From positions 1,054,001-1,118,000 of the forward strand of contig CP053169.1 of the NCBI GenBank assembly GCA_014607495.2: DNA of 64,000 bases, read 5' to 3'. Shown in pieces: positions 54,011 to 64,000 of this stretch (within the stretch, counting starts at the first letter, position 1; every line of letters starts with the position of its first letter). Origin of the DNA: Carposina sasakii. Taxonomy: Eukaryota; Arthropoda; Insecta; Lepidoptera; Carposinidae. The notes beneath the pieces were generated by a model. It did not search any database. It was not told the origin of the DNA and saw only the letters and a program-made list of their open reading frames with translations. The position numbers and the translations under genes were made by a program.

Positions 54011-54266
54011 TCTACTCTGAGAGTGAAAGAAAAAAAGTATAATACTACAGCTACTTCTCTTCCCGGGCATACTGTACAAGTCAGTAGAGGGACAAGAGGG
54101 TCTTGGTGTTTTATAGGCGATGGGCTGACCACCTGTCACTACTAACCGAACTTGTACGTCTCAACTATACCCTCAAAATTGGTGAAGAAGTGGCACCATG
54201 TGGTTCTATCGGCCCTTGGTGCTCTGCCTAACTATAAAGGCGTGATCATATGTATTATATGTATTT
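54011..54266 (+). mobile_element. T-family SINE-like repeat, copy 5
   Basis: CTACTCTGAGAGTGAAAG, CTTCCCGGGCATACTGTAC, GGCGATGGGCTGACCACC, then CACCATGTGGTTCTATCGGC and a AAAGGCGTGATCATATG end. The most complete forward copy. Confidence 0.75.
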
Positions 54267-54285
54267 TATATGTATAGATATAGGT

Positions 54286-54432
54286 TAGCCAGAACTGCAG
54301 GATCACGAAGAAGATACTACAGCCACGCTTAGCACAGCGCAGTGACAAGTTGCTAGCACATCGCCTGAGACAACGCCCCTGGGTTCCTTAGTCGACGCTT
54401 ACGACATGCGTGGAAGGAGATGCAGCTATTAA
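54286..54432 (+). repeat. S-family repeat
   Basis: GGTTAGCCAGAACTGCAGG, CTACAGCCACGCTTAGCAC, TTCCTTAGTCGACGCTTACG and GTGGAAGGAGATGCAGC. Confidence 0.7.
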
Positions 54433-55947
54433 AGCTCGGTATAGGCCACTAAGCACTGATCTGGTGGAATATTTTAAAATAAATCAATATGATTTTGGTG
54501 TGTAATTAAAAAACCTTTTGTTGATAGAGATTGATGAAGAAATAATAGTTTCATTGCTGTTCTCTCCGACAGGTGTGGATCAATCGTGGTGATGGAAAAA
54601 AATGGTAATTTTCCAAGATATTCTGACAAATGATTTGTGAACCATCATAAATATCGACAACCGTTTGGTATAGATGGTAGTGAGGTTAGAATCCTGCTCA
54701 AGTAGCATATTCTGCGATACACGATATGATAAACCGATTTATCGATATTTAGCCTGTCCACGAAGATACGGTCGCCGCCGCCTCATTCTTCTAACCTATA
54801 TTGCCAGATTCGGATCCGCCGAAAAATATTTTCGTACTAAAAATACGATACAATAAAAATATTCGTATTACTATGTTACGGTATATATTTATATCCCTAG
54901 CTATTACGGCTTTATCTATCTTACTGCGACATATATAGGTACATACACCGCTCTTGTTAAAAGGAACTATTTGGTGAAACGCACTCTTGTCTGTCACGGA
55001 TATTTCCGTATAAAACTATAATATTTTATTTCATTTCATAGAGTTTGATATCTTATTTCTTTCATCTTAGCTAGGCATCTAGCCCTTAGTCCTAAACATC
55101 TCTCAGCTGTATCGTGAAACAGGCTTCCAAACAACACTGTACAAACACCTTAAAAACAAAAAAAAGCGAAATATCAAACGTTAGGGCCGCTACACACGGG
55201 CGGGGTTGAGTCGATGATTGACAACCCTGACAGCGGTTAAACACAGGTCTGATGCGACATGCAGGGGCGGGTCATACCGAGTTTTGTTTGCGAGGTTCCG
55301 TAGATATATTTTTGTGTTTTTTATTGGCGAAAAGTTACAGTCTCTACAGATTTAGTCAAATTAACATGAAATAGCCCTATAACCAATGTGTTAACTTATT
55401 ACTTACCATGTTTTTATGCTGTATTAGGAAGTTCTTGACAGAATTACTTATTTAAGAAGAATTGCACCTAAAAAGTATTTTGTTATCATTTTATTCCATG
55501 CATCCCTTCCATTTATAATTTGCATAGTGAATATACTGTAAAACTCTAGGTTCATTTATCGAATTTTTTATTTAAAGAAAAAGAATAATAAAATCCCTAA
55601 GGAACCCTAATATAAGCGTAACTCCCAATACAATACATGAACACATCGTCGGGTGCCAATAGCTTGGAATTTTCGAAATACTTTAATAAAAAGGAAAAAA
55701 ACATCGGTAAGATTAAAATATATATTAAAGCATGATTAAACCAGGCAGATGGTATTTTTTTTATAATTTGGTGCTTTTATTGGTATAATGTTTAGCGTAC
55801 AACAAGGTTTACTAATAGGCATCTACCTAGGTACTTCGTGTTATTTCAATTAAATTAATAATTTAATTAAAATAAATTTAATAATATTAATTTTAATTAT
55901 TCTTACTTGTAGTGTACACACAGCCATGTCTATAGTTATAAATGTAT
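54433..55947. other. Stretch without supported gene
   Basis: 54708-54763 matches 12250-12305 in reverse. 55292-55612 is bounded by GAGGTTCCGTAG and AAGGAACCCTAA, reminiscent of element M ends. 55190-55275 is a GC-richer block. The remainder is A/T-rich and unassigned. Confidence 0.4.
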
Positions 55948-56147
55948 TTACTAGCGGCTGCCCCCGACTTAGTCCGCGTGAAATGGAATTTACACCCGTG
56001 GGAAGCCGGGACGAGTCCCTAGTTATATATAAATAAATATAAACATTTCTCTATCTATTAAAAAAGCCGCATCAAAATCCGTTGCGTAGTTTTGAAAATC
56101 TAAGCATACATAAGGACAGACCGCGAAGCGACTTTGTTTTATAATGT
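55948..56147 (+). repeat. V'-family dispersed repeat
   Basis: TTTACTAGCGGCTGCCCCCG, CGGGACGAGTCCCTAGTTAT, TCAAAATCCGTTGCGTAG and GCGACTTTGTTTTATAATG. The best-preserved V' copy. 56148-56860 beyond it is featureless. Confidence 0.7.
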
Positions 56148-56932
56148 CTAATAGTAATCTTTACTACTGATTCAGCAACTGGGCCATAATGTGAGATGTA
56201 TCTGATGTAGATGTAGCTGTCACCTTTCTGTGATATTGGACGACATTTTACCAAACAAAGAGGTACCCCTTAAGCCAGACGGATCCTTTTCAAACATCCA
56301 GCATCCATCCCATCAGCAATTGAGAGCAATTTCTGATATTAAAATTTTCAATAATAACTAATGGATGAAACGACAAACTTCGCGAAGATATTTTGTGCAT
56401 ACCACCAAGACTTTATCACTATATTAATAAAGAAGCGAATCGTTTAATTCAAACGTAATGAAATGGTTTTACATATTTGACTATTAATTTTTTTTTGCGT
56501 TTCCAGTGAGCCTTATAGAGTATGGTTTAAGAAGGAAAATTTACTGAATCGCGTGCATATTTTAAGTTTTAGTATTGGTTTTCTCCCTTACCATATTTTT
56601 TAATACATCCTTTTGTATTCTATGCCTTTGTCTTATTATTTGAGTGTTTGATGTCACCCTATTCTTTTCTAGTGTCATAATTATGTCATCTTTAAGGGAT
56701 GGAGTATTGATGGAATGGGTTTTTAAAGGTTCTTCGGGGTTGATAGGGGGATGAAAATTGCTTCGTTTGATGAAGGGTTTCGTAATATTGGTATTGGTAG
56801 GTATTATTGGTTAAGGTGGTTTCAAGACGTAGTACTATTGTACTAGTCATTCTTGAGAAATATTGGGGTTAGGCACGGAGCTAGACATAATAAATATCAA
56901 TTTGTATCAGGCGTCACTATTCGGAAGTTCAA

Positions 56933-57358
56933 ATCTCTATTGAGGGATCGCCCGCCACCGGGCCCTATACCCTCCGCTGACCCTCGGATCTGCCTACTCA
57001 TGATCACGAACACAAGACACTACAGTCGCAACGAGAAGCCAGATCCAAGTACCTAGCATGCAACCATAAATACATAGCTGCTAATCTTTAGTTTTAGTTG
57101 TTAGTTAGTTGGTTCGGTAGATAGAACTAACATGGAAAACTAATCCTGATGATGCCACGGGTGTTGGCGAAACATATGTCGATTAAAGTTTTAATTGGTT
57201 TTCGGATTAGCAGCTATGTATTTATGGTTGCATGCTAGGTGCTTGGATCTGGCTTCTCGTTGCGACTGTAGTGTCTTGTGTTCGTGATCATGAGTAGGCA
57301 GATCCGAGGGTCAGCGGAGGGTATAGGGCCCGGTGGCGGGCGATCCCTCAATAGAGAT
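56933..57358. mobile_element. Large hairpin element H, copy 1
   Basis: Left arm 56933-57086 and right arm 57205-57358 are 154-bp inverted repeats; I found only about one difference where I compared them. The loop (57087-57204) carries GGTGTTGGCGAAACATATG. Core motif CACCGGGCCCTA and ACCCTCGGATCTG shared with copy 2. Frames in the arms are chance. Confidence 0.88.
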
Positions 57359-58598
57359 AATAAATATCTACAAAATGAATCGTCAATCTGTAACCCGGTT
57401 ATTTTAGTTTTTCTAGGCGATTAATTCGATGTGAGGTCTATAAAGTCGCAGTTGGTAAGGGGATGAGCCTACCGCCGTTTTCCGGACACAAACAAAACAA
57501 TCCAGTGACAGATAACGATTCAATTAGAAATATTTCCGAGTCATATCAAACAAATAGGCTGTTAGCGACAAATACATACCTTCATACAGTTTGAGCGTAA
57601 ACTAAACTACAGTCTAATGGTAAAGATAAACCATTCCCGTGCGTAACAAAGTAACGCAGAGGAACACGGCAGCACCGCACGCAGTTACCGCATGTTCCTG
57701 CCAGTGACCAGCGCTGTAGGTTTACCGGAAACTCGTGACAATGATGTTATTATATAGGCATTATCGCTACAACTTTTCATGATTTGCACTCCAATAGGTT
57801 AAGTATAGCAAAAATCGTATAGTATAGTAGGTAGTTTTATGTGGGTTCTGTGAATTTCAATTTAATAAATAAAATATTAAAATAATCACTAAAGTGAAAG
57901 TGGTCTAGGTAAACTCACTAGAATACTCGTATTAGGTGCTTCTCCTACCGCACTTGTCGTAAGAGTCTACCCAACTTTGGAAACAGAGCCCTGTGTATGT
58001 GTATATAAAATGTTAATTTAGAATAATTTGAAGCCATTGCGGTGAATAGTAAACTCATCTTACTCACAATGAGACAATATAAGGTTTAAAATTTAACCTC
58101 AATTTTGTACCTCATCGACCATCATTCAGTCAAAGAGCAGGTTTAATGTGAAAGGAATAAAACTTGCTCAAACAAAAATTCCATTATCAAAATTCAAAAA
58201 AATCCAACACCACAAATCAAGTTCTCAAACCGAATTAAGAACACTTCCGTATTCCAAATTCCATTTCCGGTTCGCCACCAGTCCCCGCGCAGCCTAGTGG
58301 CCGGCCAAGATTGAAGATACGCGCGATACGGTCTTGTGCGCCTAATGGGATTTCGCGCGTAAATCCAGACCGCTCTGGATTTGAATTTTGCGCATTTATC
58401 TCCGAGCACACAGATTAGTCTGCGTAGTGCTTGCGACATTTTAGGGAGGCGCACACTAGTTGTGGCGTGCAGACGAGGTAGCGTACACAAAGTTATACTT
58501 CAATGGCGACAGGATATTTACTCTAAGTTACGTAGTATTGTAATGGCTGTTTTACTTGCGATAAATAAATAAATATTTCGATCCTGTACTGAGGGCTA
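57359..58598. other. Single-copy-looking stretch
   Basis: No repeat copies except a small S remnant near 57935-57975. 57650-57730 and 58240-58500 are CpG-richer and match no family here; a 98-codon minus frame in the latter shows no domain. Confidence 0.4.
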
Positions 58599-58753
58599 AG
58601 TGTGAGTTTTCGATTCGAACTCGTTCGCGTTAACGTAAATTAGCCAACCAATCGCACTATGGCGTGATGTAATGAAAGTAAAAACAATGACGCTATGTGA
58701 TTGATTGAATAGTTTACGTTAACGCGATCGAGTTCGAATTGAAAACTCGCACT
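58599..58753. mobile_element. Foldback element L, copy 2
   Basis: AGTGTGAGTTTTCGATTCG is mirrored by CGAATTGAAAACTCGCACT; 155 bp, with AACTCGTTCGCGTTAACG arms as in copy 1 at 40607. Confidence 0.82.
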
Positions 58754-58757
58754 AAGC

Positions 58758-58930
58758 CTTCTGATGCAAGGCTAGAATACATCAGCTGCATCTTCTTCAG
58801 TCAACTGAAGAACTCGGGCATTCTCTCAGGCGATAAGCTAGCATTCTTGTCACTGATGGTTTACATCTGGCCCCGCTATGCAAACTTGGCTTTGGGATCT
58901 GGCTACCGCATTTCGGAAACACAGACATGT
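58758..58930 (-). repeat. S-family repeat
   Basis: CTTCTGATGCAAGGCTAGAA, CATCAGCTGCATCTTC, GGCGATAAGCTAGCATTC, and GGCTACCGCATTTCGGAAAC at the left end of the family. About 20 bases around the CGTAAGAGT block are deleted. Confidence 0.72.
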
Positions 58931-58935
58931 GTATA

Positions 58936-59306
58936 CAGGGTTAATTTTAAAACATCAATAACCTCGCAAGACTAGGTAGCTACCATCATAAACAACAACA
59001 TTTTGTTCTACGAGTTTTGATAATTTGTCACATTTTACTTTCATACAAAAACAAATATCAATTTAATATTACCTCTGAATGTTCTTAAGTCTGTACATCA
59101 TACTGAGAGGCGCGCGCGCGATCGCGGGCGTCATATAAACCTTTTCGTATACATACCTACGAATGGAACATAGACTCACAAATGTCACGACAGTAAAAAA
59201 CTTGGAAAATCATTTTTAAAAAATATATTGAGTTATGATAAAACTCGTAGAACAAATTTTAGCTATCTAGTCCTGCGAGGTTATTGATGTTTTAAAATTA
59301 ACCCTG
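58936..59306. mobile_element. TIR element D (TA-flanked)
   Basis: TA-CAGGGTTAATTTTAAAAC on the left is mirrored by GTTTTAAAATTAACCCTG-TA on the right; arms continue with ATCAATAACCTCGCAAGACT. Its right TA touches the TA of element B copy 4. Confidence 0.85.
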
Positions 59307-59310
59307 TATA

Positions 59311-59687
59311 CAGGATGTTTTTTCGTTGCTACTCTTAACGAAGGGTACGTACTGTATACGTCAAATAAAGTAAGTTTATGCCAAAAAAATGCTGGGAAAC
59401 GATTACATACCTATAGGTATGTAAATTTTTAGATTTTTTTAAAATTTCTTATTGAGGCGAAATTTATAGTGTCCATTGTTTATGCTATTTTTTTCATAGA
59501 CTTAACAAATCTTGTTACACGCGTCAATGTGCATTTATGCAGAAAAACGCAGTCTATTTACTCAACTTTGGACCCTAATATTTTGGAAACCAGATACTTC
59601 ACAGGTATGCCTCCATGGAAAAAAATGATCGTGATGATGAGGAGATTCCGTAGTTTTCAGGAACGTTAATAACTAAAAATTATCCTG
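59311..59687 (-). mobile_element. Element B, copy 4
   Basis: CAGGATGTTTTTTCGTTGC to AACTAAAAATTATCCTG with TA flanks, reverse orientation relative to copies 1-3. The 59688-60337 flank is featureless A/T-rich sequence. Confidence 0.85.
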
Positions 59688-60337
59688 TATATCTATGTAT
59701 GTATAATAAATGCTGTAGATTTTTATATAAAAAAAATATACTTCTCGATAGAATTGATAGAGATACGTCATCGACGCGTTTTTTCTAATAGGAAGCACGT
59801 TCATCAAATCACGTGATCAAGTCTCACCGCTATTGGAGTTTTACCACAATGAATACACCACAATGTACACCATAGCCAAGGGCTCACCTTAGATACATAC
59901 CGCTCTCTCATTACTTAGATTGCCCTAATTTTGCTCATTTAACTTTTGATAAGTTCTTTTATTTAATTTCCAAAAGAAGCATCTTAATATCTTCACATTC
60001 TTTCATATTTGTTATAGTTATTTAACCTTAGAATACAGCTCAATATTAATCTCAATAATTATCTTTGCTCAGAATACCTGTCTCAATATTAGTAGCTCGT
60101 CTACACAGGCTTAGGGGAGGAACAGACGAAATAGTATGCGGTCGTTTGTAAGCTACAGCACGGTGTGTCTGCATGTTTATTTGTGCATTTATAATACTAC
60201 ATAACGACGGTGGACAAATTCATGTTACTATTATTGTAATCGAGGTTTTGGCGGGATCGAAACATCGACTATACCGGTGTGAGACATGAAATCGGTGTGA
60301 AACGCACTTTTCATATTTAAACGTCAAATTTACAGAT

Positions 60338-60538
60338 TAATGATGATCTCCGACCGTATCTCGGTCAAGGCGTCAATCTCTACGGAGATTGGCCAGGTAC
60401 GCAGGAGATATTATAGGGCGCAAACACAGATGCACTCTCTATTCCGTCACTCTCATAGTCCGATGGGACGGAAAGCCGACACGACCGGAGAGAGATCAGG
60501 CGCAGGACCAACGGTTTTACGTGCTTTCCGAGGCACAG
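60338..60538 (-). mobile_element. SINE A body fragment
   Basis: ATGATCTCCGACCGTATCTC to CGTGCTTTCCGAGGCAC matches the body of the SINE at 19594, from its GAT tail to the point where the tRNA-related half begins. Confidence 0.78.
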
Positions 60539-60614
60539 ATTACAGATTAATAACTATTATTTCACGTGTAAAATGAGATCTGAGCATATTGTCAAGAATA
60601 TGGAGTTTTATATT

Positions 60615-60768
60615 TACGGATGGCTGCCTGCAGACGCCAATCCTTTATCGGGTTTTAGCTAAGTGACAATTTTAGAATATTAAAACCCGTACATGCTCCC
60701 AAAAAATTCAGTGGTGGGCACATGCCCGTGACTGGTTTCGAACCTACGCCTTCCTTTAACCACCTCAT
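60615..60768 (-). mobile_element. SINE A head, short variant, decayed
   Basis: GCTAAGTGACAATTTTAGAA, ACCCGTACATGCTCCC, GTGACTGGTTTCGAACCTACG and TTTAACCACCTC. Its GGCTGCCTGCAGACG end is like the copy at 47396. The A-box end is lost. Confidence 0.65.
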
Positions 60769-60928
60769 ATATTTTCTATATCTCTTATTGTTTTCTTTAG
60801 TAATCGCTAGATTTTTATATGTGTACTCTAAAAGCAGCAGTAGGCTCAACCCATACTACTCGGTACTTTATAGACCAATCGCTGCAACGTAGCTATTTGC
60901 ACACTTTCGCCTAACCTTTTATTATTAT

Positions 60929-61171
60929 ATAACAGAAAGGGTATGCTATGTAAATAGCCAACTATAGAGAATCTATTTCCAAAATTTGATACTTGAAATC
61001 AAATGTTTACTTTTCAAGATTGTATGAACATTCCCGAGTTGTTTAGGAATTCTCCATACTATCTGGAAAAATAAACATGTAATTTCGAGTCTGAAATTTT
61101 GTGGGTAGGTTCCTTTTAGTGGGCTATTTACATAAGCTTTTAGCTTAGCATACCCCTTTTGTTACACCCTG
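60929..61171. mobile_element. Element A, copy 4
   Basis: AACAGAAAGGGTATGCTATG to CTTTTGTTACACCCTG-TA. The left terminus is shortened and about 12 bases are deleted after GGGTATG. Confidence 0.78.
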
Positions 61172-61466
61172 TATATTAACAAACAACTATAAAACACTTC
61201 TCACTTCACATTCTCTTGTCTAAAACCATATCTTAAACAATGGCTATAATCAATCAAATGTACCATAAAAGCCACAAATTAAACAATATCACGTCAATAC
61301 CCCTCATAACCGCAAAAAAGAGGATAAAAACCCCGTTATAAGATTGACAGGATTCCGGCCGACCAATAAAAGATCCCTGATCCCATAAAACTATAAGTGG
61401 GAAATATGTCTCCGAAAATTTCGAGATAAAAATATGAGATGGCTGAGGATAGAGTAAGATAAAGTA

Positions 61467-61824
61467 TTTACTATGGGTGCGCCCACCACCGGGCCCTACA
61501 CCCTCCACTGACCCTCGGATCTGATAACTCATAATTGCGACAACAGGCACTTGCACTAACTACAATCGCCATGAGAAACCAGACCCGAGCACCTAGCATG
61601 CAAGACGATACATTGCACCATTCCGAAATCAAAAACTAGATAAACAATCTACATATGTTTCGCCAACAACCGTGGCATCCTCAGGATTATAGAAATTAGT
61701 AAATTTAGTAAGTTTCTCATGGCGATTGTAGTTAGTGCAAGTGCCTGTTGTCGCAATTATGAGTTATCAGATCCGAGGGTCAGTGGAGGGTGTAGGGCCC
61801 GGTGGTGGGCGCACCCATAGTAAA
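61467..61824. mobile_element. Large hairpin element H, copy 2
   Basis: Arms 61467-61579 and 61712-61824 are inverted repeats of 113 bp, near perfect, sharing CACCGGGCCCTACACCCTCC and TGACCCTCGGATCTG with copy 1. The loop contains CATATGTTTCGCCAACAACC, the reverse of the copy 1 loop motif. Confidence 0.88.
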
Positions 61825-63300
61825 TGTTTGAACTTCCGAATTGTAACGCCTAATACAATTTCATTTATAAGATAAAGTATGTCAAAGATAGCTAGATTTT
61901 CCTGTAAGGTTACATTAAATATACCTGTACTTTATTACTGTTATAATCTCATTGTTGTCTTATATTATATTTTTTCTATTATTTTCATGATTTGTGTTGT
62001 CTGTATATGTGTACATGTCAAAAGTCAAATAAACGATCTATCTATATATCTATCTAAATAAAGGAAAGGCCCTATAACCTACCATGGAGAACCTGTCCAC
62101 GAAATATCTGATTAAAATACCACTTGCAATCGACTATAGTAAGCAAAGCGGTAAAAATAGCTGGATTTTTAAAAATAATATTATGCCTGCATATATATGC
62201 CATAATGTATGTTTATATTGAAAAAAAAAAGACTATTTTCCCACCTGAGAATTTATAAGACCCATATACAATTATATATGAAGGTCCATGACAAGTCTCT
62301 CATAAAATATATTATTATTAACTTATTAATAAATAATAATTAAGTATCAGTTACATGTATTATTTGAGTGTTTATAGTTTTTAGTTATTTCCGATATCCT
62401 TTATTCCTTTATTTGACCTCAATTTCACTTCCTTGGTATGCCTCTACTCTATACTCTCCCACCTCATCCAGATAATAGATCTCAGAAATTTCAGGCCATA
62501 ACCGTGTCCGTTCTGCGAAGCCCCAAATGTCATATCAATGAATTCATGCCGGCCGCTTTTCCGCCATTTTTTCATACAGTTTATCGCATTTCTTTATTAC
62601 GGTCGACATGTGGGGGCCGCTGTATTCTTTTTAGTATTCGAATCACAGAGTAAATACAAACAGGAGTAGGCTTAACAATGTTATTGGTAGGTACAGTAGG
62701 TGGGCGGAATTTTGTGGCTGTCAAGTTTGTGTGAAATGCGTTGCAGTACATATACGAGTACCTAGTTGTTAACTGTCAGTTTGACACGAAATTACTCTTG
62801 CTGCTCTCCTTTTACATATATTGTCATAGTGCATCTTTGTGGCTATCATCCCTAGACGGCTTTCTGTCCTCAAATATGTGCACCTACTTAGATGCGTTTC
62901 GCACATACTTCATTCACATCTGCAAAGATCTGTTGTGACTACTATCAACATAGATACACATCATTGCCTTCCCTGTAGCTATGTCGTAGTTGCATTGCCG
63001 TTGGGTGGGAGGCCAGCCTTAGCCAGTTCATATTGCATACGCGTCTCCACTTTGTTCTTACTTCTTGTTTCGAGGGCTCCGAATAATTTGTTTATAGCCG
63101 TCATATTGGTATTAATAAACGTATTTTGATTCGGTGATAGCGTTTAGGTCGTTCGGTTTTATTGGCTTTCGGTGGTTATTAAGTATGTGCTTGGGGCTTA
63201 AATAAGGCTTTGAGATGCTGAAAATATAGTCCATTTGCTCTTAAATTTTATTTGTATGGTGATCTTATCACTACAGCTAGATACCTACATGTATTTGTTC
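61825..63300. other. Single-copy-looking stretch, possible conserved noncoding DNA
   Basis: No repeat copies recognised. 62500-62640 (ATGCCGGCCGCTTTTCCGCC, GACATGTGGGGGCCGCTG) is of mixed composition unlike its surroundings and could be regulatory. No exon established. Confidence 0.35.
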
Positions 63301-63301
63301 A

Positions 63302-63538
63302 GCAGCCTATTGCAGTCCACTGCTGGATATATACCTTCCACAGAGCACGCCACAAGGCTACTGTCATAGGGGGGTTTTTGCCCATAGTCACTAGGCAGGC
63401 GGGTTGGTGACCGCAGTGTGATTTTCGGACTATGTTGTCAAAACGGGAGGTGCTGCTGCTCGCCTCTCAGAAACCCTTTATTACCTCTTACGACTGGGCT
63501 GACATGGGGTGGTAATTTCTGATAACACCACACGGCAC
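63302..63538 (-). mobile_element. U-family SINE-like repeat
   Basis: GCAGCCTATTGCAGTCCACT, GCAGGCGGGTTGGTGACCG, ACTATGTTGTCAAAACGGG and GACATGGGGTGGT, ending near CACCACACGGC. Confidence 0.78.
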
Positions 63539-63694
63539 AAATAGGTACTTAGGTATTGTGAATAAAGTGGCCACTGTTTATGGAAAGAAAATACACGCCC
63601 ATTTTGTCAATAAACCAAATGTATACACTAAAAATATGAGATTTTATTTATCAGTATCCATCCAATATGTATAAGTAGTATATTTATTACTATA

Positions 63695-64000
63695 CAGGGT
63701 GTTTTTTTGTGACCACCTTTAACGAAGGGTACGTACTCTATACATGAAATAAGGTAAGTTTATGCCAAAAAAAAATCTGGGAAAAAAAAATTATTTTTTT
63801 TTTTTTAATTTTTAAATTCCTTGGTCGTGCGAAATTTATAGTGTCTAGTGTTTATGTTAGTTTTTCTATAGACAGATATTAATTATTTTTCGTGAAAAAA
63901 TCCTGCTACGCGCGTCTATGTGCATTTATGCAGAAAAACGCAGTCTATTTACTCAACTTTGGACCCTAATATTTTGGAAACCAGACACTTCCCAGGTATG
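63695..64000 (-). mobile_element. Element B, copy 5 (cut by window end)
   Basis: TA-CAGGGTGTTTTTTTGTGAC, then AACGAAGGGTACGTACTCT and GAAAAACGCAGTCTATTTAC. The element runs off the end of the window; its other terminus is not seen. Confidence 0.85.

Noticed and set aside
56853..57056. 67-codon plus-strand frame
   Set aside because: Lies within the left arm of hairpin element H.
57340..57360. Hairpin H as a microRNA gene
   Set aside because: Arms of 113-154 bp with near-perfect pairing and a second dispersed copy fit a foldback element rather than a microRNA precursor.
58194..58490. 98-codon minus-strand frame in a CpG-rich block
   Set aside because: Basic composition from CpG codons, no domain, no splice context. 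Kept only as possible noncoding regulatory DNA.

Overview
The window looks like gene-poor, repeat-rich nuclear DNA from an arthropod, most likely a moth or butterfly. This rests on low GC, very many short TIR elements with TA or longer target duplications, tRNA-headed SINEs, RTE-type LINE tails ending in (GAT)n, and dispersed repeats opening ACTAGTGGACGCCCGCG, a style familiar from Lepidoptera. The species cannot be named from the sequence. Nothing prokaryotic is present.

The only long open reading frame belongs to a complete, apparently intact BEL/Pao LTR retrotransposon at 29041-37460. It has two 209-bp LTRs that read as identical, a 5-bp target duplication (GATAC), a primer binding site matching the 3' end of tRNA-Tyr, and a polypurine-like tract. 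One uninterrupted 2512-codon frame runs Gag, protease, reverse transcriptase, RNase H, integrase and then, without a stop, a baculovirus F/gypsy-type envelope with a hydrophobic leader, a polybasic cleavage site, a coiled coil, a Cys cluster, a C-terminal membrane anchor and a strikingly GC-rich cytoplasmic tail. The catalytic residues I looked for are all present. The element appears to be a very recent insertion.

The only convincing host gene signal is a small first exon on the minus strand at 48665-48718. It encodes a signal-peptide-like 18-residue start, ends in a GTAAGT donor and sits below a TATA box and initiator. The rest of that gene was not identified.

The remainder is layered mobile-element debris. 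By region: 0-12 kb holds an N-type MITE, tRNA-containing repeats, S-family copies, MITEs Y, A and B, a tandem-repeat element and an RTE fragment. 12-27 kb holds a Jockey/CR1-like LINE end, SINEs, palindromic element A, TIR element M and N again. 27.5-38.9 kb holds a hAT-like MITE, elements K, E, I and B, and the BEL element. 39-48 kb holds nested A, J, K, L, a pogo-like element, and SINE copies. 48-54 kb holds the host exon, LINE fragments, a 25-bp minisatellite and a dense nest of A, B, F and G. 55-64 kb holds two large hairpin elements H, D joined to B, and more S, T and U copies.

Family letters (A-Y, S, T, U, V) are local labels, not database names. Boundaries of dispersed repeats come from comparing copies by eye and may be off by several bases.
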